DNA from: Lachnospiraceae bacterium
GTDB lineage: Bacteria > Bacillota > Clostridia > Lachnospirales > Lachnospiraceae
Reading direction: 5' to 3'
DNA: 64,000 nucleotides
Assembly (NCBI GenBank): GCA_030524525.1
Contig: JAUNGI010000001.1
Span: 156,664-220,663, forward strand
Below the pieces are notes generated by a model that was not told the origin of the DNA, did not search any database, and was given only the letters and a program-made list of their open reading frames with translations. Shown in pieces: positions 1-6,661 of the stretch. The translations under genes and the position numbers were made by a program. Position 1 is the first letter of the stretch. Every line of letters starts with the position of its first letter.

Positions 1-1129
1 TGGGATTCATCGTCTGTCCGCCCGAAATGATATAGTCCACGCCGAGACCGGTAAAGATCTCATCCATGCCCTCGCCCACGGAAACGGCAATAAAGCCCAC
101 CGGCTTTCTGGGTTCCGGTTTTGCCGCCGGAGCCGCCGCTTTCTTTTCCGCAGCCGCAGCGTCGGAGCTTTGGATCACGCGCTCGTTATGTTCCTCACGC
201 ATATTGTCGATCTTCATGCGGCTGAGCTGTCCGAAGGTCAAAGCCTTCTGAATGGCAAGTCCCGGATCGTTCGTATGCACATGTACTTTTACGACGTCGT
301 CGTCCGCCACGCAGACGATCGAATCGCCGATGGACGAAAGATATGCCTTGAATGCGGTCTCCGTTTCCGGAGGGAACGCTTTTTCCAGAAGGATGATAAA
401 CTCCGTGCAGTAGCCGAACTTGATATCTGCCGTCGAAATGTCGTTGGACGCCGCGCCCCGCTTCTTTTCCGCAGGAGCCTCCTTTGCCGATGCAAAGGAA
501 TAATCGATCTCCTTTCCCATCAGCGCGTCATAGGCTCCGTGCAGAACCTCCAGCAGTCCCTGTCCGCCGGAATCCACAACCCCCGCCTCCTTCAGCACCG
601 GAAGCAGCTCCGGAGTATAGTCGAGAGCCTCCTGCATCCGTTCGATCACGGCGGCGAAAAATTCTTCCAGATCCTCCGTTTCGTCCGCAAGCTCCGCGGC
701 GCGAAGCGCGCCTGCCTTTGCGACGGTCAGAATGGTTCCTTCCTTCGGCTTCATAACCGCGTTATACGCGGTATCCACCGCCTTTCCAAACGCTTCCGCG
801 AGGATCGGCGCCGTCAGCTCGTCATAATCCCGAATGACCTTTGAAAATCCGCGCATAAGCTGGGAAAGGATAACGCCGGAATTTCCCCGCGCTCCCTTCA
901 AGGAACCCGAGGACATGGCCTTCGCCAACGCGTTCATATTGAATTCCGGGATCTGGCTGACCTCCTTGACCGCCGACATGATCGTCAGCGTCATATTGGT
1001 GCCGGTATCTCCGTCCGGAACCGGGAATACATTCAACTCGTTAATGACTTCCTTCTCGGATTCCAGCTTCTTTGCACCTGCATAGAACAGATTCCGCAAT
1101 AAAGCAGCATCCATGGTTACTCTTGCCAA
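1..1129 (-). CDS. fakA: Fatty acid kinase FakA (YloV/DhaL type), 3' end outside window
   Basis: Kinase subunit that phosphorylates fatty acids held by a DegV-type FakB carrier; a DegV gene lies at 24923-25801. The N-terminal DhaL nucleotide-binding domain shows the Mg-binding signature PVPDGDTGTNM at residues 36-46. An Ala/Lys/Pro linker follows near residues 322-342, leading into the second domain. The frame is open to base 1, so at least 376 codons are present and the C-terminus is missing. I start at TTG 1129 because AAGGAGG at 1138-1145 is 8 bases upstream; the ATG at 1114 has no ribosome binding site. It follows yloU by 20 bases, as in Bacillus. Cytoplasmic. Family assignment is secure; substrate is inferred from the family. 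Confidence 0.9.
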   Translation of the reverse strand, partial: MARVTMDAALLRNLFYAGAKKLESEKEVINELNVFPVPDGDTGTNMTLTIMSAVKEVSQIPEFNMNALAKAMSSGSLKGARGNSGVILSQLMRGFSKVIRDYDELTAPILAEAFGKAVDTAYNAVMKPKEGTILTVAKAGALRAAELADETEDLEEFFAAVIERMQEALDYTPELLPVLKEAGVVDSGGQGLLEVLHGAYDALMGKEIDYSFASAKEAPAEKKRGAASNDISTADIKFGYCTEFIILLEKAFPPETETAFKAYLSSIGDSIVCVADDDVVKVHVHTNDPGLAIQKALTFGQLSRMKIDNMREEHNERVIQSSDAAAAEKKAAAPAAKPEPRKPVGFIAVSVGEGMDEIFTGLGVDYIISGGQTMNP

Positions 1130-1149
1130 CTTTCTATTCCTCCTTATGT

Positions 1150-1506
1150 CTAGTCGATTACCCGTACGCCTTCGACATACACATTGACCTTCTCAACGGC
1201 AAGCCCCGAAAGCTCCTCAACACGGTATTTCACGTTCTCGCACAGATTTGTGCATACTGCTTCTATGCTGATTCCGTACGACACGATCACGTGCATATCA
1301 ATCGTGATTTTATTGTCCTTTACTCTTACGTTGACGCCGTGGCTCAGGCTTTCTCTGCGCAGAAGCTTTGCCAGCCCGTCTTTCATGCTGACCGCAGCCA
1401 TTCCGACGATGCCGAAGCACTCTACCGCCGCCGAGCCCGCAAACTTGGCGATCACATCATAATCAATATATACTTCCCCAATACCGGTGGAAAGATTTCC
1501 ATCCAT
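1150..1506 (-). CDS. yloU: Asp23/Gls24 family envelope stress protein YloU
   Basis: Small 118-residue Asp23/Gls24 (DUF322) protein. The family is cytoplasmic or membrane-associated and linked to envelope stress; its exact biochemistry is not settled. The length and the central pattern (GxxGMAAVSMKDGLAKLL, then VNVRVKDNKITIDMHV) fit the family. The ATG at 1506 has an AAGGAGG about 8 bases upstream (1514-1520). It is the first gene of a yloU-fakA unit, an arrangement conserved in Firmicutes. A promoter-like sequence at 1722-1750 would give a leader of about 200 bases that is rich in inverted repeats. Confidence 0.88.
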   Translation of the reverse strand: MDGNLSTGIGEVYIDYDVIAKFAGSAAVECFGIVGMAAVSMKDGLAKLLRRESLSHGVNVRVKDNKITIDMHVIVSYGISIEAVCTNLCENVKYRVEELSGLAVEKVNVYVEGVRVID

Positions 1507-1566
1507 ACATAGCCCTCCTTTATTTTCTCCTTACGCGTCCGCAAAGCCCTCCGCGCACTCGTTCTC

Positions 1567-1707
1567 CGAACGCCCCGCTCGCAAAACCTGCGGTTTTCCT
1601 CGCTGTTCGTTACACTCACATAGCACGGAATGCCCCGCGTCCTTCGACTGTAAGCAGCCTGACGACTGCCTACAGTCGCGGCCGCCCTGCATTTCGTGCT
1701 GCGTTCG
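1567..1707 (-). promoter_or_regulatory. Structured 5' leader upstream of yloU-fakA (nested inverted repeats)
   Basis: The 339 bases between yloU and the small plus-strand gene hold no convincing ORF on the minus strand. They do hold several complementary arms. P0: 1701-1707 with 1567-1573 (7 bp). P1: 1689-1700 with 1622-1633 (12 positions, one A-C mismatch in the minus-strand RNA). P2: 1666-1678 with 1645-1657 (13 bp, one G-U). P3: 1583-1588 with 1592-1597 (6 bp, 3-base loop). P0 and P1 arms are contiguous on one side and begin close to the predicted transcript start near 1715. It could be a cis-regulatory RNA or a transcribed intergenic repeat. I recognise no known riboswitch. Confidence 0.45.
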
Positions 1708-1721
1708 TCGTTTATGCGATC

Positions 1722-1750
1722 ATTATACCCTCTTTTCTGAAAAAAAGAAA
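1722..1750 (-). promoter_or_regulatory. Sigma-A-type promoter for yloU-fakA
   Basis: On the minus strand, TTTCTT (1745-1750), a 17-base spacer and a perfect -10 TATAAT (1722-1727). The weak -35 lowers certainty. Confidence 0.55.
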
Positions 1751-1845
1751 CAGTTTTCTGGAAAATAAATTTTTCGATAATAAATTTCTAAACTTCCGCG
1801 CCTGCGCATAGATTACAATATCTGTTTCGTCGAAAAGAGAGCCTC

Positions 1846-1983
1846 ATGAAACGTCTGGTCGGTTTCATTTTATTCTGGATCGCCATCGGCATGACCATCA
1901 TGCTGTTTTTGCGGAATGGACTTCTCGCCCTCTGCATTATCATCCTCTGTCTGGTACTGGGGTACCATTTATTCTGCAGCTGA
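1846..1983 (+). CDS. Small hydrophobic membrane protein, 45 residues
   Basis: A 45-codon ORF, ATG 1846 to TGA 1981-1983. It begins with the basic MKRL, then has two hydrophobic stretches (about residues 5-22 and 26-42) split by a short polar turn (LRNG), and ends YHLFCS. This is the pattern of a small two-helix membrane protein. A weak purine-rich site (AAAAGAGAG) precedes the ATG. I recall similar short proteins starting MKRL.GFILF in clostridial genomes, but I cannot search. The function is unknown. It is transcribed away from yloU and converges on rpmB. The overlapping 70-codon minus-strand frame is Arg/Lys-rich and looks like a shadow. Confidence 0.62.
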   Translation: MKRLVGFILFWIAIGMTIMLFLRNGLLALCIIILCLVLGYHLFCS

Positions 1984-2060
1984 GGCAGGAGGAAGAGCAA
2001 GGGCGACTGCGTGTCGGGAAAAGAACACTTTCTCTATCGGAAGCAGTTTCCTATAGAACG

Positions 2061-2088
2061 AAAAAGAGGGTATCGGACCGACACCCTC
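2061..2088 (-). terminator. Intrinsic terminator of rpmB
   Basis: Read on the minus strand, a 9-bp GC-containing stem (with one G-U; 2066-2088) has a 5-base loop and runs straight into TTTTT (2061-2065). It lies 25 bases beyond the rpmB stop codon. Confidence 0.85.
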
Positions 2089-2112
2089 TCACTATTTTTG
2101 AAATTTCAGCGA

Positions 2113-2310
2113 CTATGCTCTTTCTACTTTGCCGGACCGCAGACAGGATGTACAAACATGCATCTTCTTTGTTCCGCCGTTTACCTTTACCTTTACGGTC
2201 TTTACATTGGATTTCCACATTTTATTTGCTCTGCCGGAAACCTGACTTCTGGTAATACTAATCTGTCTTCCGAAAAGTGCGCCCTTATCACAAATATCAC
2301 ATTTTGCCAT
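2113..2310 (-). CDS. rpmB: 50S ribosomal protein bL28
   Basis: 65-residue ribosomal protein L28, a structural component of the large ribosomal subunit. It starts MAKCDICDKGALFG and carries the Cys pair near the N-terminus (CDIC) and another near the C-terminus (CTSC), the zinc-binding C+ form of L28. Full length for the family. AAAAGGAGG lies ahead of the ATG at 2310. A terminator follows directly, so it is probably monocistronic. In many Firmicutes rpmB lies beside yloU-fakA, as here. Confidence 0.97.
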   Translation of the reverse strand: MAKCDICDKGALFGRQISITRSQVSGRANKMWKSNVKTVKVKVNGGTKKMHVCTSCLRSGKVERA

Positions 2311-2405
2311 GACACAAGCACCTCCTTTTGCCGTAATTTTGGGTGTGTCAACCCGTAACGAAAGTTATTCTAACAGATTCCATGTGCAAATGCAAGCAGA
2401 TTTTT

Positions 2406-2828
2406 TTATTTCTCTTTCAAAAGCTCGTTTGCCAACGCATTTACCGTTTCCTCCGGCACATCCGGGGCCCCGTTTTCCTCCTGCCCCTTGCCTGCCAGCT
2501 TCTTGAGGCGCGCCAGCACGTCGGGCACCATATCGAAAACGCGCGACAGCGTATCCTGATCCTTTACGGAAACCATCCGGGTATTGCCGTCCTTGATGAT
2601 CAATACCGCGCTGGGCGACATCTTTCCGCCCATGCCGCCGCCCGCCTTGTTTTTGGCTTCCTTGTTGAACGCGCCGGCTCCCACGCCGAAGCTTACGTCC
2701 ACAAGCGGCACCAGCACCGTTCCGTCCGCAAGCGTCATCGCGTCGCCCACCACCGTTTTCGTCGAAATAAAGCCCTTCATTCCGCCAAGCAGACCCTGAA
2801 TGGTTTCATTGAAATTTACCTCTGCCAT
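2406..2828 (-). CDS. ytfJ: GerW family sporulation protein (YtfJ)
   Basis: 140-residue GerW/YtfJ protein. In Bacillus it is made in the forespore and is needed for normal spore germination; the biochemical role is unknown. The family core is clear: GMKGFISTKTVVGDAM, then GVGAGAFN, then a Gly-rich KAGGGMGGKMSPSAVLII stretch at about residues 61-78. GGAGG precedes the ATG at 2828. It follows the DUF2953 gene by about 40 bases, matching the ytfI-ytfJ pairing in Bacillus. This is the best evidence that the organism sporulates. Confidence 0.93.
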   Translation of the reverse strand: MAEVNFNETIQGLLGGMKGFISTKTVVGDAMTLADGTVLVPLVDVSFGVGAGAFNKEAKNKAGGGMGGKMSPSAVLIIKDGNTRMVSVKDQDTLSRVFDMVPDVLARLKKLAGKGQEENGAPDVPEETVNALANELLKEK

Positions 2829-2870
2829 TGTTTCCTCCCTCTCTGCACTCCGTGCATCGTAAACGATATT

Positions 2871-3881
2871 TTATGCCTTTCCCAATGCCTGTTTCATTTC
2901 CGGTACCGCCGCGAGCAGCTGCTCCTTAACGTCCTGCGCCTCCCGGATCACGTTCCGCAGGTTCTGATCCCGATACAGGCGAACCGCCCGCACCAAAATG
3001 CCAAACAGCCGGATGCGTCCGGCGCAGTCCACGCTTCCCCGAAGCCCCGGTTCCTCAAAGTCCGGCAGGAACGAGAAGCGCTCGCCGTACAGCGGATAGA
3101 GCATTCCCGCAACTGCCGCCGCCTGCCCGGTGACCGCCGGGTCGCCGCTGCCAAACACCACGCTTCCGGAAAGCTTTTGCGGCGCGATGTGCAGAAGCAG
3201 CCACTTGGTCGCATCCCACACCGTGTTCCAAGCTTTTTTTACGGATCTCTTTTTCAGATAATCCCGCAGCAGATTTTTCTTTCGGATAAACAGCTCGTAC
3301 AGACAGCGCGCCGTCTCCCAAAGCTCCCGCGCCTTTTTCCGGATGCGGGACACAAACGAGCCTTTCGGCGGCTCCGCTTCCTCCGGCTCGGAGCCGTCCG
3401 CCGTGTCGGCGTCCGCTCCCGGAGCATCCGACTTTCCGATCGGCGTTTCCGAAACTGCCGGTTTCGCGGCGTTCGGCTTTGTTTCCTCCGGTTTCGTACC
3501 GCCCGGCTCCGCCGCATCCGGCTTGCTCTCCGCCGGTTCCGGGGCTCCCGTGTCCGGAGCCTTATCCGCCGCCGTTCCTTCGGCAGCTTCCGGCTCCCCG
3601 GTCTCCGCCTCTTTCTCCGGCTTTCCTCCGCTTCGCTTTATGGGGATCCCAAAAACGCGCACCGTCCATTGCAGTCCCTCGGCGGCATAGGCGATACGCA
3701 CCGCCGCCGCGTGCAGCAGCCAGTGGATGCGGATATCCGCCTTTATCTCCGCCTCCTTTTCCGCCCGGATGCGATAGCGAAACGGAACAAAGAGCAGGGC
3801 GGCAAGCAGAAACAGCACCAGAAGCAGAAGCGCCAGCAGGATCCCTCCGAGGACTGCCAGTACGCTCAAGACGATCTGCAT
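2871..3881 (-). CDS. DUF2953 (YtfI-like) membrane protein with long acidic linker
   Basis: 336-residue protein with one N-terminal membrane segment (about residues 3-30, Leu/Ala/Val-rich), a charged region, and a C-terminal half with the DUF2953 features (VVFGSGDPAVTGQ, then DFEEPGLRGSVDCAGRIR). Between them, residues about 95-190, is a Glu/Pro/Ala/Asp-rich low-complexity linker. I start at ATG 3881, which has AAAGGAGGT five bases upstream, rather than at the upstream ATG 3917 that has no such site. It pairs with ytfJ downstream, as in Bacillus. The role is presumably in the sporulating envelope, by inference only. Confidence 0.82.
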   Translation of the reverse strand: MQIVLSVLAVLGGILLALLLLVLFLLAALLFVPFRYRIRAEKEAEIKADIRIHWLLHAAAVRIAYAAEGLQWTVRVFGIPIKRSGGKPEKEAETGEPEAAEGTAADKAPDTGAPEPAESKPDAAEPGGTKPEETKPNAAKPAVSETPIGKSDAPGADADTADGSEPEEAEPPKGSFVSRIRKKARELWETARCLYELFIRKKNLLRDYLKKRSVKKAWNTVWDATKWLLLHIAPQKLSGSVVFGSGDPAVTGQAAAVAGMLYPLYGERFSFLPDFEEPGLRGSVDCAGRIRLFGILVRAVRLYRDQNLRNVIREAQDVKEQLLAAVPEMKQALGKA

Positions 3882-3960
3882 CGTTACCTCCTTTTCGCTT
3901 CCCAAGGGAACGGGCATGTCCGCTTATGCAGGCACCGCCGCGAATACCCTTCGGAGCTTT

Positions 3961-4266
3961 TTACAATAAGTAGCTTCTTGAATGCATGCCGCCGGTTTCC
4001 GCATACAGCTCCCGTATCAGCTCGGTCAGCAGTTCAAGCGCATCGCCCCGGCCTCCGGCGATCCCGACGACCCGCACCGCAGGATAGTCCGGCTGGAGCA
4101 GCGTCCATGCCGGAACGACCTCCAGCGTCTCCGCGTCGTCGTCCGTGATACAATAAGAGGTCAGCAGACGGGGCTTCCGGGAGCGCAGATCGCGAAGCAG
4201 TTTCTTTTTCCTGTCCCGATCCTTTTCCAGTACCCGGACGTCCTTGCAAAAAGTAAGGTTTTTCAT
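3961..4266 (-). CDS. Conserved-looking hypothetical protein, 101 residues
   Basis: I do not recognise this family. The 101-residue product begins MKNLTFCKDVRVLEKDR, is basic in its first third and becomes more hydrophobic (VRVVGIAGGRGDALELLTELI). There is no signal peptide or membrane segment. I start at ATG 4266, 4 bases after the stop of the upstream gene, with GGAATAGGA ahead of it. The tight spacing with the 437-residue gene, and the continuation to DUF2953 and ytfJ, suggest one transcription unit with the rhomboid-like gene. Confidence 0.6.
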   Translation of the reverse strand: MKNLTFCKDVRVLEKDRDRKKKLLRDLRSRKPRLLTSYCITDDDAETLEVVPAWTLLQPDYPAVRVVGIAGGRGDALELLTELIRELYAETGGMHSRSYLL

Positions 4267-4270
4267 TTTC

Positions 4271-5584
4271 CTATTCCCCGTAAAGCTCCCAGAGCAGATC
4301 CAACGCGGCGTTTTTTTCCGCGGGATCCTTACAGCCTCCCAGCGAGGCAAGCACATAATTCATTACGTCCGTATGACTGTCGAAAAATACCGGAAGCTCT
4401 TTCAGCATCGACGCCATCATCGCCCGGACATATTTCCGGCTCTTCCCTTCCATCGCGCCTTCCAACAGCCGGAACAGCTCCTGCCGCCGGGCCTCCAGAA
4501 GCTCCGGAGTCACGGCTTCGCTCGGCTCGTCCTCCAAAGAGGCAAAGGCGGAGGTTGACATCAGCTTTCCCGCCTTTTCGAGGGAACGATACGGCGCTCG
4601 CTCCTTCTCCGGCAGCGATTCAAAAGCGCTCTCCAGCTTCAGGACCGATTCGGAATACTGCTCCAGCTTGCCCTCCATCCACGAAAAGCAGTCCGCTTCC
4701 TCCTCCGGCACCGTTTTCCACTCTCCGGTTCGAACTCCTTGCAGCGCCAAGCCGAGCAAACGGGTCACAAACGGCAGAAACTGTTTTCTTGCCGCCGACG
4801 AGTCCTCCGCGTGAGGGGCGACAAGCACGATGCAGAGCGTATCGTTCAAAATCCCCTGCATATTGCATCCGAAATCCGTCTCGGCCTCCAGCTCCGCCTC
4901 GACCGCTTCCAGACGTTGCCGTGCATCCTCCCACCGTTCCTTTGTCAGCGCCCCGTAATCCAGCGCCGAAAGCTCCTCCGCCAGCGCCGCCCGGTGGCTC
5001 TGCCCGATCTGCCGCTTGCCCGGCAGACCTGCCGCCGCCGCGATCCGTTCGCAGAAACCGTCGAGCGCCGAAAGCTCTCCGTCCTGATAAGCCGAAAGCC
5101 CCTGCTGCACAAGGTCGAAGAAGCGCTGCTTGGTCATGCGCACGGGAAGCTGAAACACCATGTCCCGGATCCGCTGATTTACAACGACCGGATCCTCCGA
5201 GGAGAAAATGTGCTGCAAAAGCTCCCGCGCCTCGTTTTCGGTATCCCGCTCCGGCAGCTCGTCCCGAAACGAATATTCCGCCCGGTTCAAAAGATATTCC
5301 GGGATCATCAGCCGATCCACAAGCGCGGCAAGCGCCTCCACGTTTTCGGTCGTCGCTCCGCGAAGGGCGGACAGGCGCTCAATTTTCTGCGTCTCCTCCA
5401 AAGGAGCCTCCGTCAGACCGTCCCGCACGGCGGAAAAAACGTCCTCAAGCAGCTTCTTTTCCGGTTCCGTCAGGGAAGCCTCGGCATATCTTTCATAACA
5501 GTCATACAGCCCGATGGTCAGGTTCATCCATGCAAGCTCATGGTAAGCATGCGCCAGACGGCGGCATACGCTCGGTTTGCTCAT
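4271..5584 (-). CDS. Unrecognised helical cytoplasmic protein, 437 residues
   Basis: No family recognised. The product is Glu/Leu/Ala/Arg-rich, looks wholly alpha-helical, and has no signal peptide or membrane segment. Its N-terminus contains an aromatic-rich helix (LAHAYHELAWMNLTIGLYDCYERY) that recalls a repeat-type scaffold, but I see no repeat period. The start codon overlaps the stop of the rhomboid-like gene by four bases (ATGA at 5581-5584), so the two are translationally coupled. The downstream partner begins four bases after this gene ends. The function may be linked to the membrane protein upstream; this is inference. Confidence 0.72.
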   Translation of the reverse strand: MSKPSVCRRLAHAYHELAWMNLTIGLYDCYERYAEASLTEPEKKLLEDVFSAVRDGLTEAPLEETQKIERLSALRGATTENVEALAALVDRLMIPEYLLNRAEYSFRDELPERDTENEARELLQHIFSSEDPVVVNQRIRDMVFQLPVRMTKQRFFDLVQQGLSAYQDGELSALDGFCERIAAAAGLPGKRQIGQSHRAALAEELSALDYGALTKERWEDARQRLEAVEAELEAETDFGCNMQGILNDTLCIVLVAPHAEDSSAARKQFLPFVTRLLGLALQGVRTGEWKTVPEEEADCFSWMEGKLEQYSESVLKLESAFESLPEKERAPYRSLEKAGKLMSTSAFASLEDEPSEAVTPELLEARRQELFRLLEGAMEGKSRKYVRAMMASMLKELPVFFDSHTDVMNYVLASLGGCKDPAEKNAALDLLWELYGE

Positions 5585-6489
5585 ACGTTTCCCTCATCCT
5601 CTTTCTTTTCTCTTACCACATGGGTATGGGTATATAAATGATCCATGCAATATTCGTAATTCCCGTCGCATTTGGAACAGAACCGGAATTCCAGATCCGC
5701 TCCGTCCAGCTCCGTTCTTCCGCAGACCGCGCAGCGGTGCCGGGTGATGACCGTCCTGCCCTGATGGCTCCCCGCATGCCCGTAGCTTTGTCCCTGCCGA
5801 ACGCCCTGCCGGTAAGCGCGCTTTCGCTTGATCTGCGCCGGACTGATCTTCCGATAATTCCGGGTCGTCAGGAAAAATACGATAAAGTTCATCAGCGCGG
5901 TAACGCAGGCGACGGCCGTCCCGATGCCGAGCGCCGTCCCGCTCATTACGGCGGTGACCACATAATAGCCCTCGATCACCGCATAGAAGATCGCAAGATA
6001 TTTGATTTTGATCGGAATCACAAAGAACAGCAGCAGACGAACCTCGGAAAATTCCACGGCAAACGCCAGAAACAGCGAAAGGTTCAAATATTCCAAAGAG
6101 ATCGGGAAGCTGAAGCCCGTGCCGGTGATCACATAAAACGCGACGTAGAGAACGACCACCGCCAGCAGATTGAATATGATCCCGCTGAAATAATACAGAT
6201 TAAATCGGAAGCTGCCCCAGCGCTGTTCGAGGGAAGTCCCGATCATATAATACAAATACAGGGAAATCAGTAAAAAAAACAGATTGTCGTCGATGGGCTG
6301 GATCAAAAAAGTCACAAGCCGCCAGACCTGCCCGTGCAGCACCTTTTCCACGTCGAACATCAGAAACTCATAATAAAACATCGGGTCGATCATATAAATG
6401 ACAAAGCCGACCGCATATAGAATGATCACATACCGCATCAGCCCCGGAATGGCAAAGCGGCCGAATTTACGCTCTAATTTCTGAAACAT
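5581..6489 (-). CDS. Rhomboid-like membrane protein with C-terminal zinc ribbon, probably not a protease
   Basis: 302 residues with about six hydrophobic segments between residues 15 and 215. The rhomboid landmarks GQVWRLVTFLI, then SLYLYYMIGTSLEQRWGS, then FNLYYFSGIIFNLL are present. I do not see the catalytic GxSG serine motif or a histidine in the last membrane segments, so it resembles a rhomboid pseudoprotease. The soluble tail carries CAVC, CSKC and CMDH (about residues 250-290), a likely zinc ribbon. ATG 6489 is chosen over the upstream TTG because AGGAAGG lies just ahead. It is the first gene of the unit leading to ytfJ. Confidence 0.72.
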   Translation of the reverse strand: MFQKLERKFGRFAIPGLMRYVIILYAVGFVIYMIDPMFYYEFLMFDVEKVLHGQVWRLVTFLIQPIDDNLFFLLISLYLYYMIGTSLEQRWGSFRFNLYYFSGIIFNLLAVVVLYVAFYVITGTGFSFPISLEYLNLSLFLAFAVEFSEVRLLLFFVIPIKIKYLAIFYAVIEGYYVVTAVMSGTALGIGTAVACVTALMNFIVFFLTTRNYRKISPAQIKRKRAYRQGVRQGQSYGHAGSHQGRTVITRHRCAVCGRTELDGADLEFRFCSKCDGNYEYCMDHLYTHTHVVREKKEDEGNV

Positions 6490-6564
6490 CTTTTCTTTTT
6501 CTTCCTTCCTGCACAATCTGACCTGCCGAATAACTCAGTGTAATTATAAGAAAATGCAATTCCA

Positions 6565-6594
6565 TTGTCAAATGATTCTTCGGTGTGCTATACT
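6565..6594 (+). promoter_or_regulatory. Sigma-A-type promoter for rqcH
   Basis: TTGTCA (6565-6570), an 18-base spacer and TATACT (6589-6594), about 70 bases before the rqcH start. Confidence 0.65.
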
Positions 6595-6661
6595 GTTTCC
6601 GATGAGATTTTATAGAATTTTTCCGGTTTCCCCAGAAAAATTTTCCAAACGGAGGTACTTT

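Noticed and set aside
1788-2000. 70-codon minus-strand ORF near rpmB
   Set aside because: Arg/Met-rich with no ribosome binding site; the overlapping plus-strand 45-codon frame has the composition of a real membrane peptide.
2311-2405. TTGCAC/TAACTT promoter and TTGACA upstream of rpmB
   Set aside because: Spacing or -10 matches are poor; a promoter is surely nearby, but I cannot place it.
2343-4148. 601-codon plus-strand ORF
   Set aside because: Antisense to ytfJ and DUF2953 genes; Arg/His-rich shadow with no ribosome binding site or domain.
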